Of a stretch of 64,000 nt of DNA, positions 35,076-47,091 are shown piece by piece. The position numbers and the translations under genes were made by a program. Source of the stretch: Marsupella aquatica (taxonomy: Eukaryota > Marchantiophyta); the NCBI GenBank assembly GCA_973895155.1, contig OZ316893.1:5518001-5582000 (forward strand), given 5' to 3'. Below the pieces are notes generated by a model. The model did not search any database, was not told where the DNA came from, and saw nothing but the letters and a program-made list of their open reading frames with translations. The stretch's first letter is position 1, and the number at the start of each line of letters is the position of its first letter.

Positions 35076-38000
35076 TTTGTGGACTCTTGTGAGGAAATCA
35101 CATAATGTTTGTGAGGAAAGTAACTGATAACTGTTTTTTCACAAATTTCATTGGAGATAATTTTTCACATCCAGCTCAAGCACTACCCTTGTCTCACCAC
35201 GGATGTGAATCTCCTTCTTACCTTCTTAGGCAGGCCTCAATGTCATCTGGTGGCCTTTCAAGCCAAACATTTCCAACCACCAGTGAGATGAGATGAGCTC
35301 ACAGTCAAGCTTACGAACTAACCTGTAGGAAATACAATCAATCCAGTGTTGATGAGATGTGGAGATTACTTCATTATAAAACTGGGTTTCCCGTTAAATT
35401 TGCTAATGTTCTGAGAAAAACCTAGACCAAAATCAATTATATCTCCCAAAGCAACGAGGCCATGGTCTGGAAACGTCCGGTGACATACAAAAACTCCTAG
35501 ACATTATTCAAAAATGTCTCGACCAGCGCCTGGTAGTGCTTCACTTGACGCGCAGAATAAGTAGAATCGCTACAGTAAGAGTGACAGGTGAAAGCGGATT
35601 TCATGTTGCAAGTGACTTGAGAACAAACCAAAGTACTACAGAGTTGAAGACCCCAATCATCTATCTAATTCCCTGTTCTCAACTTTCACCCCAACTGGAT
35701 GATATCTCGACATAGAACACAAATTGTGGAACAAAGGTTGAATCAGGTGGAGACTGAGTGTGTGAATAAGGATGGGAAACAGTGCTCCAAACTTCTTGCT
35801 TGCAACGTGTCAAGCGGATCCCTCTCACACCATCCTGGCGTCTCAACGAATGATAATCTGAAGCAATGAGTTGATAAGATGGCTTCGGAGGAGGCCAGTA
35901 ATGCAACTAATGCTTATCCTAAGTGCCACTTGATTTCGGAAACTCATTGTTCAAATATAAGTCTGATAAGCCCTCTGGAAATCCGAACTGCAAGAAACAG
36001 AGTGAGTGTCATGGTGCCCTTCAATCGAAAGACATCAAGAAACTACTTGCTCATGTACCTACAATAAGGAAGATAAAAATGATGGGATTAAACAGAGTAG
36101 GGACCAAAACTTGACAACGACACTCGAGCGTTATGTTTTTGTGGTACAGAAGGGACAAGTAACAGTGACGAAGTTGACGAGCATCCCATCCAGTCCTCTG
36201 TCCATTCCAATATACCAAGCAAATTTTCCAGCCGATGTCTCTCTGACTGTTCCTCACTAGTCCACAACTCCAGCTCAAGCCTTTCCTTTCAGCCATTAGT
36301 TCCAATTGCATTGAGCTTTCACGGAGTCGTCAAACTTTTCTCAAGAGTCAACTTAAACCTCAAAGTCATCATAGTCGACAACAAGCTTCAACTGTGGCAT
36401 ATACAGTTTGTGCTACAGAGAATATCTGCCTTCCTGTTATGGAATTGGGAAATTGGTGCATGTGCATCCCCCATCCTTCATTCGGGAAGTCTTAAGAAGA
36501 TTCAACTTCCCATTGACTTGCCAGATACATCAACTCAATTCGGCTACCCAGTCTTCGACCCCGACGTGTAGGATAAAGGTGTTAAGCAAATCAAGTTCAC
36601 AGATAAACAACGTTTGTTTCTTGAGTATGCTTGCCCAAAAAGTTTAACAGCTTAAGTAGGATATTAGCTGGACTTCAGCTAAAGCTAGCTCAGACGGAAA
36701 ACTATTCACAAAGCAGTTCTTGGTCAATCATTAAATAATAGAAAATTCAAGATCCACATTTGAAACGAACAACCCTAATCCAAGTTCGACCTGTAGAACA
36801 ATCAAAGGGGATTATGAAGGCGACTTGGAAATAGATGGATAGAAATATTCAACGGGAATACTTGGTGAGAAATGCCCTCTGCTTTCACTACAAATCGATA
36901 CTGGTGGGCAGACAGATTGACAATATTGAGATATTGATCCACCTTCCTCACAGTTCTGCCTTCCCTTTAGGTTTCAGTGGTGCGTCGCACGTCTCCTCCG
37001 AGGAAAGGGGTTCGACCACGGAGGGCCCAACTGCTTCACAAAGTGATCTCCAAATTGGAACAAGCTTTTCCAAAGGTGGGCGAAGACCAAGAAAAGTCAG
37101 CTCAAGGTTGTCCTCCCCACACAGGAGCAAAGCGAGATAAAAGTCACAGGACGGACTGCCTCGTTGATCACGGGGGCCGCAATCTTCTCGAGAGGAAGGA
37201 ATCGACGATGCACCCGCTTGCTAGAGTAGAAGGTTTCCAGTTTAGGGTTTAGGGTGGGCATCACCACTATCACTCCTTCCGCCACTCTTTTCCTCCTTGC
37301 CCAAAGAAACAACGGACATCCGAACACAAGCAAGGCCCAGCGGAATTCTGCTCCCCATCTCTCCAAGATAGTGAGACCCACACAACTACAGACCAGCAGA
37401 AGCAGCACGCATTGGCGGCAGCTCCATCTCCTCCAACGCACGCTAATTCTGTGGGTTTTAACGAGGGAACTTCCAGAGTTTTGACAGATGTATGACAATG
37501 TCAGCCCATTCTGCTGATACTTGAGATGTTCGACCCCCATAGAAACTCAGAGCTTAATTCACAATCCTCTCGTTCTCTCCCTGTCTGTCTCTATGTTCCC
37601 ACAACAATATCATTACGAACGATATGAGCAAAGTCAATTTGTCCATGTCACCATGAAAGCAAATCCAATTCCATTGTCATACCAGAACTGAAGTCATTGG
37701 GCAGGGCTCCCTGTCAAAGGTTCACATACAATGAGGCACTACAGGTCTGCTCAGTGATCCAACGGGCTGATCCCCATACACCTAATGGTATGGTTCTATA
37801 GGGAATGCAATAATCTTATACTGCATCTTAATACTTAACACATTCGGATTCAAGAAATAGACCTTGGGGGATTACGCACTAGATTGACTATCCCAACGGA
37901 GCTGGCACAAGAGGCTTGACCTAAAAGAATTGAACCATTCTTTCTGTCCCTGAAAACATCGACCATTCGGTCCCTTTGCGAGATTTTGACGGGGCCGTGG

Positions 38001-38770
38001 CTGACCTTCAAATCTGCGTGTATGCCTGACACTTTGGCCATTGCCATTAAGATCCCTGTACTGTTCGACCTAGCAGTGCACCGATCTCGTTCTCTTAATG
38101 CCACTCTTCCGAATATTTTATCAGAATCCTCTGGAAACGGACCCCTCCATCTCCGTTTTCAATTTCTGAGCCACACTCGGCCAACTCTTCTCTGTAGTTG
38201 CACAAGGTCAAATGCGGATAACAATTATTCGTCTGCCCTGCAAGTCGCAAACAATTCGTCAAGAACGTATGCAAACATCATGAGACTCACCGAACAAAAC
38301 CAATGTGAAATTCAAAAGAGTTGCAAAATTAATCGCAATTATTGAGAAAATCGCGAATACCAGGTTGCGAACGAAACCAACTGCAAATGCAAAGGAGAAA
38401 GGGTTGCATAACCATTCACTTCTGCGATTTTGCAAGCACTCCGAAAAACACCAACTGGAAGCAATGTACTCTAAAAGAATTGTGAAACCTTCTTCTTGTG
38501 ACTTTTTGAGTGTGTTGTGAAATCTAACTGCAAGCGGAGAAGATGTATGAAACCAGCCACGTTCGCAATGTGTTAAGAGAATTAATTCAATGTTCCAACT
38601 GCAACCAGAGAGAGCATTGTGCAACCCTTCGCCACTTTTGGGAGAGTGGCAAAAATAAACTGCCAGCACAGAAAGAGGTGAGTCCCGCGGATGGAAGGAA
38701 ACACCAAAAGGGAATGACTTGTGGGGAGGGGTGAAATTCAAGGGGAAACTTTGAACTGCACCGATTTACT
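35076..38770. other. Intergenic, no recognisable gene
   Basis: Several frames of 60-160 codons overlap on both strands (for example 37097-37540 minus, 38259-38741 minus). None I read shows a known domain or consistent exon pattern. A telo-box-like TTTAGGGTTTAGGG lies at 37241-37254. Confidence 0.4.
37241..37254 (+). repeat. Telomere-like TTTAGGG doublet
   Basis: Two adjacent plant telomere units. It may be a telo-box promoter motif or a trace of break repair; no gene start is recognised close by. Confidence 0.6.
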
Positions 38771-38990
38771 CTGAGTTTGCCAAAATAATCAAGTACTGGC
38801 CCATATGACCTCTGTATCGGATTTGCACGTTTCTAAGTACATTCGTACCTGTAGGACACATGCTCTGAGTGAGTGAGTTTGCCAAAATGATCAAGTACTC
38901 CCATATGTTTTCTGAGAACAATACAACTTCAGTATGGGAATTGGACATTCTGAGTGCATTGGTACTCTCTAAGAAATCAAGTACCTCACT
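38771..38990 (+). repeat. Tandem duplication of about 103 bp, diverged
   Basis: GAGTTTGCCAAAAT.ATCAAGTACT, CCATATG and a later CTAAGTACATTCGTACC/CTGAGTGCATTGGTACT recur in two units starting near 38771 and 38873. Confidence 0.75.
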
Positions 38991-41074
38991 GACTTGATCT
39001 CACAACCTTTTGGTTTTATTATTTTCAGGAGCTTTCCAATTTGAGCGGGCTTCGAGATAACAACGGCAGCTTCAGCATATTCAGCGTAGGGATTGGACAT
39101 CAACTGGACATCATATACTTCTGTTTGAGCTTTTGTGTTGTGTTTCTTTTGCACAAACGGGGCACTTGCTACCCATGTGAACTTGTCTCTGGAGAGGTGT
39201 CATGGCGCCATAAAAAGTTCAACAGGAATCAATGTATCCTGAAGTTAATTGGACATTAAATCAGAGTGACTTGACACGCGAAGTTGTGAAATGAAGTGAG
39301 TATCACAGACAGCGCGGAGCCGCCGATCCGATCATGTCTGGAGATAATGATGAGTCCAGGATACGTACAGTATACTGTGGACAATGGAAAGTGATGACCC
39401 TATGTATTGATCTCACGAGAGTAGTCTAATCAAAGCAGCGTTTTACCGCCACAAACAGAGTTGAATAAATTTGAAAAAAATTAACAAGCTCGGCCGGTCT
39501 GGAATCATTGTGGTTGCAATTTGGAAAAAGCGCATAGAATCATGACCGAGTTCCCAGGTTGAATAGATTCTGCTGAATTTGACAATCACTTTCCACCACG
39601 AACAACCTCGATCGCCACCATTATCAAGGAGTGACGTAAGCAATTGTTTGTAGTTCCGAACCCACATGATTTATGGTTAGCACGTTTCAACAACAATGGA
39701 TCGCATGTAGCGTAAAGGACTTTCCCGCTATCACAAATAAGAAAATATTCTCCAGGTCGTCGTCATGATATTCGACACGTTTGTGTGCGCAACGGAAGAT
39801 GTTTAGAGAAATACAAAATCGTAATCATTCCTTGTCCATTGGTACTTCACATCATCACTCTTCACTTTAGTAACTTTTGAGGCTCTGTAGCACTCTTCAT
39901 TCAATTGTTCGTTGCATGAAAGCACCTTTGCAACTGTGAGACCGGTCATTGCGTATCCTGCAGTGCGGGGTGTTGTCTACCATTGCATGCGCTGTCGAAC
40001 AGAAAACACACAGGCTAACTCAAGTTCAAATCTAATTTCCCAGACAGTATTTTGCTGCCACCTGTTTGGCTTGAATGTATTTCGTGATCCGACGATCGGA
40101 TTTGTTGTTTCTGCTCTTTTGTTTGTCGTCAGCTTCGTTTGAAGCGTAGCTCCCTCCCACTCCTACCAGACAGGACTTGCCGCCAGCGTTGACAATGTTC
40201 GCAATTTCGCTGAGTTCGTGGACCAAGTCAGCGCCACAGTGATCTCTGTTAAGGCCTGGGCCAGTTCCCATCCCGACTTGATAAGAGAAGCATTTCAGGT
40301 GGACTGGATCACTGAATAGATATCTTTGCATGGGGACTCCATCCCCATGCTGTGTTAAATGATAGGTGACTCGGTCTTCTCGCAGGTATAATTGTACACG
40401 ATAATAAGAATGTCGCCACGACTCTCTGATGTCCACCTGTACTTGTAAGCCTGACGCCGCACGTCACGATTACTGTCGAGAGTTTTCCAGATAAACGCAT
40501 AAGAATCGATCCATGCCAGCTTTGGGATTTGGGGTTGCAATCTGTTTAGTGTGCGTACTGTATTCGGTTGTGAGCTGAATTTTAGTACAGTCCCGTTGGA
40601 GCAAACATTTGTCTAAACCAGAATTGGTCTCAGTCAAGAGGTTGAATGCTGTCCAGCTGTTTGATTCAAAATTTCTGAAGGTCGTCGGCAGGAGCCAGGA
40701 CCCACACTGCTGTATAATGCGCTGTACAGTGCTGTGCAAGCTTCAAAAGTCAATTGATCTAGACCCAATCTGCACCACAGAGTACAGGATTGAACAGGCA
40801 CAATGGCACAAGAAAGTCGTCCACGCTAAGAGCCATCTTGCATGTAATAAGAGGGCTTTCTTTTAAGTTCATGCAATCATTCTCCCTAATTTGCTGCTGC
40901 TAGATGTCACTGGCCCAGCTTTAGTGGCCCCGCATAGTTTTGTCTTATTTTCATTTCACAAGTCAGGAACTCAAGGGCCGTAAAGTGCCCTTGGTTCTCC
41001 AGTACCTATGTAGAGAGGAGGTTGAGGCGTACAATTGTCTGTCAATGTTTGAATGTCATCTGTCCTGTTAAGGG
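38991..41074. other. Intergenic, no recognisable gene
   Basis: The longest frame is 40032-40436 on the minus strand (134 codons), extended in other frames to about 40739. I do not recognise it; it could be exons of an unknown gene but no homology supports that. Confidence 0.4.
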
Positions 41075-41089
41075 TAAAAATGCAAAAGC

Positions 41090-42045
41090 TCTGGGCTAAC
41101 ACATGGATCCCCTTCTGTGCTGCCAGTGAGAACTGTTTTTTGTGGCAGCTACTACGTACACAGAATACCAGCCACGCAACATTGGAGGTTTCCCAAATTG
41201 CCTCCAACCAATCCTACCACTTGGTGTACCAGATGTGGAAACAATCAGCAAGAAGACATTGTCCAGTGCATCTAGACCTGCGACTGTCACAGACAGTCTG
41301 GCAATGGGTGCAAGATATTCTTCAACACAGTGCATTCTCCAGGGGGAATCAGGTCCAGTTGCAACCTGCACACATTTTTGTTGGAGCCGAGATACCAGAT
41401 GAATGGGATGTTCCAGCAAAACTTTGGCACACTCTAAGGGCTATCACATTCTGGCAAATTTGGAAGGGACGCTGCACACACTTCATCGAACACACTCACC
41501 CGAATCCACAGATGGCAATCCGGAAGTCATGGCATCGCCTTAGCATCTACATTAGATGTGACTGGGTTAGGCACCGAGCCAGGATTCGTGCTGGGAAATC
41601 CACCTACATTGATGCTCACCAGCAGATGTCTCAGGATTACGGTACCTGGGATGGATTATGGACGATCCATGAATATACACTTCAAGTCCCACCGGTCCCA
41701 CCAGGTCCTCCGTGAGACCCTTTGCATGTTTACTAGTTTAGGGGTTGCACTGCAGGTAGACTGATAGGGTTTTCTCTATCATGGACCCACTGTTTGGGAC
41801 CTCGCCTGTCCCTGGACACTGGCCGGTCTTTGGAGTGTGCTGCTCCTTCTATAGTTTTCTAAACTTCTGGTTTGGTTTCTTTGCCGTTGAGGCTCAGCTC
41901 CTTCTCTGGTTTCCAGTTTTTCCCGGCCATGGCACTTTTGACCTTCGGTCCTTTTGGGTTGGTGTCCCGGTTTTCTGGGCCCTCCCCATGTTGTATGTTG
42001 GCTTTTTGAATGGAATTCAATTGGTTTTTTCGAGGCAAAAATAAA
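41090..42045 (+). mobile_element. LINE-type retrotransposon, 5'-truncated, with zf-RVT-like remnant
   Basis: Bounded by the direct repeat AAAAATGCAAAAGC (41076-41089 and 42047-42060) with an AAAATAAATAAAA tail before the right copy. The frame 41090-41715 ends in sequence resembling the C-terminal zinc-binding region of plant LINE ORF2 (zf-RVT): an FLWQLL start, HCPVHLDL followed by TVWQWV, LWHTLRAITFWQIWKGR, and a basic end. The Cys cluster expected before the His is out of frame, so the ORF has indels. Bases 41716-42030 are a pyrimidine-rich 3' UTR. Confidence 0.82.
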
Positions 42046-42060
42046 TAAAAATGCAAAAGC

Positions 42061-43596
42061 CTCTCCACATGCAATTCGGCTGTAAGGAACCCAGATTCAA
42101 TTTCAGGTATTGAGAGCATCTCCAGTCAAGCAGCTTCCTTGAGACGTATTGAAGCGGCCCCGAATTTGGGCCCCAATATCCAGGCGCCTGCAAACCTCCC
42201 AACGCCAACCAGTTGTAAACAAATTGACTGCCATCCCCAAACTGTGCACAAAAGACAAACACACGCGAGAGTCAAGCTTGTCCCAAACGCAATCCACTGC
42301 CTTATGGTGCAAGCCTGATATTGTAACAAATGCTGCAGCGTGATATGTTTGGTGGATTGTAGATTCGTATGCAGGTTGATGGAGGAGCTCTGTGTCTCTG
42401 TCTATCACCGCCTGTTTGTGGAGGTCGAGAGGCAGTGAATATGCCAGTCCCCCAAAATTACTGAATAAAGGCATTAGTAAGGTCCATCTTACCCAAATAT
42501 GTGTTGATATGAGACAGATTAGCAGTTGTAGGACTGCTAGCCTTTGACTGCTAGCCTCCCTCTCAAAGCTTCTATATTAAGGATGATGACATATGGAGGG
42601 TAAAAGAACGGTCATCACTTCTTTCACAAGGTTTTGTTTTTGGTTTTTTCTTTCACTAGCTTCTACACTGACTGGTAATGACATACGACCAAATGAATCC
42701 TTATGGCAAGAAGTTATGGACTATGATTTTGGTAACCCCTAACTAGGGAGCTAAGGTCCATGAAATTGTCACCTTTGAGATGCACTACGAAGGTCATTGT
42801 CTTGCCAAACATATGTCCACTAAGTTAGGTAGAGACACACGGCTAAAGGCTTATGCTTGAGGTGGTAAATGTGGTTTGTGACCATGCATATGTACACATT
42901 AGGGCATCTCAAACCCTGGCGTTAACAAGATAAGGCTCTCCCATAACTCCAGTATTACGGGAACTCTCGTAAAAGTTATGGGAGCCAATCTTCAGGTACC
43001 ATAAGGAAAGACCGGGGCCTCAACCTTCACTTGTAACTTCCCACAACTTTTAAGTGCAAATCTAGAAATCCAGAAATCCAGGTATCCGAGAAGCTGCAAC
43101 TGAAGACGCATGGACTTTGCACCTGACATGGTGATGGCTACTCCATTTGAGGTGGCAGCTAATCAAGAATGAAGGAAACAACAATATAGACTACAAGACA
43201 GGTGAGACCATAACTCCTGCCTTACAGGGCTGGTCAATGCTACCTCCCCCCATTGTCTACCATAGATACTGTGAGTATATAATAGAGTGACTCACACTAA
43301 ATTGTGTCAACCTTTTTTCTAATCCCAATCACACTAAATAATTTAGTATGTTAAGTCAGACTATGTACTTTGTATTGAGAGTCCCCTTGAGTCTCAGTTT
43401 TATGCCTTATTTCTTAGTGTGGAGTATTCAAGGTCAACACCTCAATTAGTGAGACAAAAACTGTGACTTCTTGTGACCTCTAATTAGTGTGACGTACACC
43501 TGAAATAACAGGACTCACATTATTTTATGTGAGACGTAAAATTTTAACGGCCATGCAACTAGTGTGACTGTAGTGTGGGATCAAGTTGTATTTCAC
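42061..43596. other. Intergenic, no recognisable gene
   Basis: Holds copy b of a dispersed repeat (about 43030-43260, partner at 24905) and several short GTGTGA-rich stretches (43270-43570). No coding domain seen. Confidence 0.4.
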
Positions 43597-43944
43597 TAGG
43601 GGGTCTCAAATATCGGCCCAGAACATTACTTCCCGGGAGGTCAGACGCGTCCATTATGAGTGTCGCGGGCAAGTTTACCGGCACCACCTTTCTTTTGTGA
43701 CCCAATTTTTTTAGGCTCATAAAGTGTGAGTTCCTGTTGGAGAAGAAAGTCGCGAGATGCAGCTTTAGTTCAAAATTACGGCCAGTCGACGGTTTCGAAG
43801 TATCCATCCCGGGCAACGGTAAATCGCCGCAGGAGGTGTGTGCGGGCTAGGCTAAGGGTGTGCCGCACACTTTTCAGCCGCGTCCGCCCGAACCTAACTC
43901 GGCCGGCCGCTAAAATGTCCCGGGCCTATATTTGAGACCCCCTA
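43597..43944. mobile_element. MITE-like DNA transposon with 23-bp terminal inverted repeats
   Basis: The left end (TAGGGGGTCTCAAATAT then CGGCCC) and the reverse complement of the right end (same 17 bases then AGGCCC) agree at 22 of 23 positions, and similarity continues weakly inward (ACATT). The element is about 348 bp with TA at both outer edges, which fits a TA target duplication. No transposase is encoded, so it is non-autonomous. The interior is strikingly CpG-rich (GTCGCGGGC, CGGCCGGCCGC). Superfamily uncertain: TA suggests Tc1/mariner; a 3-bp target would suggest PIF/Harbinger. Confidence 0.8.
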
Positions 43945-44145
43945 CTATAATCTGCATGTAATGGAGGGGTTGTACTCCAAACAGGCTTGGCTGGGTTTAG
44001 TTGTCATAGATTAAATTATGATTGTGACATCTCCTCACATCTAAGGATGATGGTCAGATTCTCATTAAATGGGCAAGTCTCAGATCCACACAATGAGTCT
44101 TTTGTGATTATCATACTACTAGGCTTGTTGTACCTGACTTTAATA

Positions 44146-44265
44146 GTCTCTCCTTCCTGACGCGGGTCCCTGAGGCTCACCCTCAAGTGGGTTCCCTACA
44201 ACGAATCTGTGTCACTAATAGGGTGGGGGCTGGGGAGAGTCTAGCCCTTCAATACAAAAAAAAAT
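44146..44265 (+). mobile_element. SINE fragment, 3' half, same family as 33.3 kb
   Basis: Shares CTCTC.TTCCTG, GCGGGTCCCTG, GGCTCACCCT, GGGTTCCCTACA, GTCAC and GGGGAGAGTCTA with the SINE at 33303-33642, ending in an A-run. The tRNA-like head is absent. Confidence 0.75.
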
Positions 44266-45461
44266 ATTCTTCCAAGCAACCAAAATGGACCTATTAACTC
44301 TCTGTGATAAAGTGCAGTCCATGCTAGTGGCAGAAATACATGCAAGTATTTTAACGAACCTAGAGATCCGTCCGTGCTTCATTTGGCACCACTCGTATTC
44401 ATTTCCCAAAACGAGAGAAAAATGGTTAAATGGCCACATGGTGGAAAGAGTGGGGATCACAGACGCCATGCAATCCACCAGCAAGGGGGTGCGCAAGAAC
44501 AGCACCACCAAGCAATCCTCAACCATACAAGATTCCGCGACGAAAATCAGTATAACCTCCCGACAACCGACAGCCCAAGACCCACAGGTTTGGTGCGCGC
44601 GGGCTCCCCACTTTACAACTCTCATGGCGTTGCGGCACCGTCATCGATCTGTAGCTAAACTTCATTGAGCCCCTACTCTGCTCTCACTCTTAAATTAGGC
44701 CAAAAGCCGAGAGACCGGGAGGCAATGCTCGCCGGTCAGTGATTCGGTGTGCCCAGGAGAAAAAACAGCCAGCAACAAAAACACGCGGTCGTTCAACTCC
44801 GGGATCTCTCGCTGTAGTAGTATAGTCCATTTCACTAGCAGGGTCGGATTGACTCCGTCCCTCATAAGAGGCGCTCATCATCTCGTCATTGCCTACCTGG
44901 GACTCCCAATCAACCATACACTACAGTGAAACCACGTAGCCCGTCCAACGTGGACCTCACTAGAGCTTCAACTCGAAGAATGCATGACTGCTTATTAGAC
45001 GATTTCGGTAAATGGTCTTGGTCTCAGAAGTCAGACAGCTCATCGATCTTTGGACTGGTATAAGATAGTTTGGTCCGGTCTGGATCCGTGGCATCGTTCA
45101 CCTGCGAAGAGCTTCAGAAGCTTTCATCCTCTACCGCAGGAGTTACAGTCGAGAGAAGCCATCGCTGGTGGGAGTTTAATAAGTGTCTGAGTGATAAAGC
45201 TTGATACTAAAGTGAATGTTTTCAGAGAACATGCACTGCGGTTGTTGAGTTAGCTAATGAAGAACAGCACAATCTGCTCCTCATTATCGACGACCAACTA
45301 ACAGGCGGTTCATTGAGGAGAAGAAATTGGTTTAATAAGATCGATACTACGAAGGGAGCTGCACAGGACTGCACGGCAGAAGAACTAGTGGGGATTGTGG
45401 AGCAGGAGGGAATCCGAAGAACGGAGCCTGTAGCCAGAATCAGTGGTATCTTTCTCGTTTG
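44266..45461. other. Region upstream of the CCR-like gene
   Basis: Open frames lie on both strands at 44215-44668 but none shows a domain. The promoter of the CCR-like gene should be at the right end; no firm TATA box is visible. Confidence 0.4.
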
Positions 45462-47091
45462 ATGGCACTGTGGAATTGCGAGGATGAGGCGGCCTGCTCA
45501 GGCAGGCTGGTGGTAGTTGCTGGCGTGTGGAATGTTGTGGGACAATGGCTCGTTCGCAGGCTCTTGGAGAAGGGCTACAGAGTTCGTTCTGCTCTTTCAA
45601 CCAGGCCTGGTAAGGATTTGATATGAAATGTGCAAAGAATATGGTGGACTTAACATAGTTGCTCAGTATTTGCTGGGCCTCACTGCCCATTCGTTTCTCA
45701 AGAAGGGGAAACCTTGGTAGCTTCATCCTTCTAGAATGTGATAGCTATGATCGTAGTCCTTGAACCAATAGAGACAATGGATATCTTATCCTTCTGGAAG
45801 TGCAGACTTCTGGCCTTAATTTGCTCTTCTCGAAGTCGAAAATCTGCTTGCCTTGCCACCGTCGTTTCAAATCAGTCTCGAGATTTTTGTTGTTGACGCG
45901 TTGCTGTGGATGCAGAGGAAGCGGCTGAGCTGATGGCTCTTACAGGTGCCGAAGAAAACCTTCAGTTGGCGGCAGCGGATCTTCTGGACTATGGTGACCT
46001 CACGAGAGCATTCCACGGCTGCTCCGCTGTGTTTTTTACTACTCCTTCCGCAGACTCGCTCAATGGACTCAAAGAATACCCTGTAAGCCTTTCTCCTTCT
46101 TTTCTTTTCTTCATGTAGAAACAATTCACTGTCTCGCCGGGCTTCGCCTGTTTAGTCGTTGAATTTATTCACAGAATGTTAATTTTTGTACTAAGATTTG
46201 AAATCAAACAGATGGTTTGGGTGCGGTTGAGCTGACAATTTGAATCGTACCCTTTCTGGCTGGCAGGCGGAGATGATAGAGAGTGAAGTTCGCAGCACAT
46301 TGAATGTCGTGGAGGCATGCGCGAACACGAGTTCTGTGAAGAGGTTGATCCTGACATCGTGTGCCTCAACAATCGTGTTCGATTCCCACAATACCAGAGG
46401 TGGGGCGGTGGTTGACGAGCGTTGCTGGAGTGACATGGACTTTTGCCGTGAAAATAAGCTATGGGGGGCAGTTTGCAAGACATCAGCAGAGCGAGCTGCT
46501 TGGGCTCTCGCGCGGGACAGAGGACTGAACCTGGTGGTCATTAACCCTGCCACTGTCGTTGGTCCCACCTCCGCCAATGCAACACCAAATTCCTTGATAT
46601 CTCATCTTAAAGAGGGAAGGCAAAGCGCAGTCATGGCATACGCTCATGTTGATGAAGTTGCTGATGCCCATATCAGGGCCATGGAAAATCAAGATGCTGC
46701 TGGTCGTTTTTTGGTGTTTCATCGCCTCCTCTCGAGCAAAGAGTCTAGTGAAGTTCAGAAATCATATACCAATTCTGCCAGGTACACCACCCTTCATTAG
46801 GTCTCATCCCCTGTTTTATGTACTGAAGAATTAGCATATTAGCAAGAAAACAAGCTCAAGGACAAAGTATGCGTGAGCTAAGTTTCAACTTATGCATGCA
46901 TTGTCGTCCTCTTTGCTCAATGTTTACAATTTGTATTAAATTGTAAACATGTGGTCCAGAGAGTCATTTATGCTCGAAGGCCTAGAACGATTGTTGATGC
47001 AGTGTATTTTTACGTGTGCAGAGTTTTGGAGTCCTGGAGGTGCATACCACTCTCAAACCAAAAGTTGCAGAGGTTGGAAACTAGTGTATGA
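45462..47091 (+). CDS. Atypical cinnamoyl-CoA-reductase-like SDR protein, four exons
   Basis: Spliced model: exons 45462-45609, 45916-46082, 46267-46781 and 47022-47091, 299 aa, all junctions in frame with GT-AG ends. Extended short-chain dehydrogenases of this type use NADP(H); CCRs reduce hydroxycinnamoyl-CoAs. This one resembles the divergent plant CCR-related clade (Arabidopsis At2g23910/At4g30470 type). Exon 1 has a weak nucleotide motif (VVVAGVWNVVGQWLVRRLL instead of TGxxGxI). Exon 2 has the ADLLDYGDLTRAFHGC strand-helix. Exon 3 has LNVVEACA, LTSCAS, CWSDMDFC, KTSAERAAWALARDRGLNLV, NPATVVGP and VDEVADAHIRAME. Exon 4 supplies SNQKLQRL, matching the family C terminus. In YxxxK the Lys is present (176) but the Tyr position is Gly172; relatives as I recall have His. 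Classic reductase activity is doubtful. Length matches the family, so it looks complete. Confidence 0.85.

Noticed and set aside
40032-40436. 134-codon minus-strand frame with further frames up to 40739
   Set aside because: I could not join the frames with credible splice sites or match a family.
44285-44668. Overlapping open frames on both strands next to the SINE fragment
   Set aside because: Neither shows a domain, and the frames end without splice signals that lead into the CCR-like gene.
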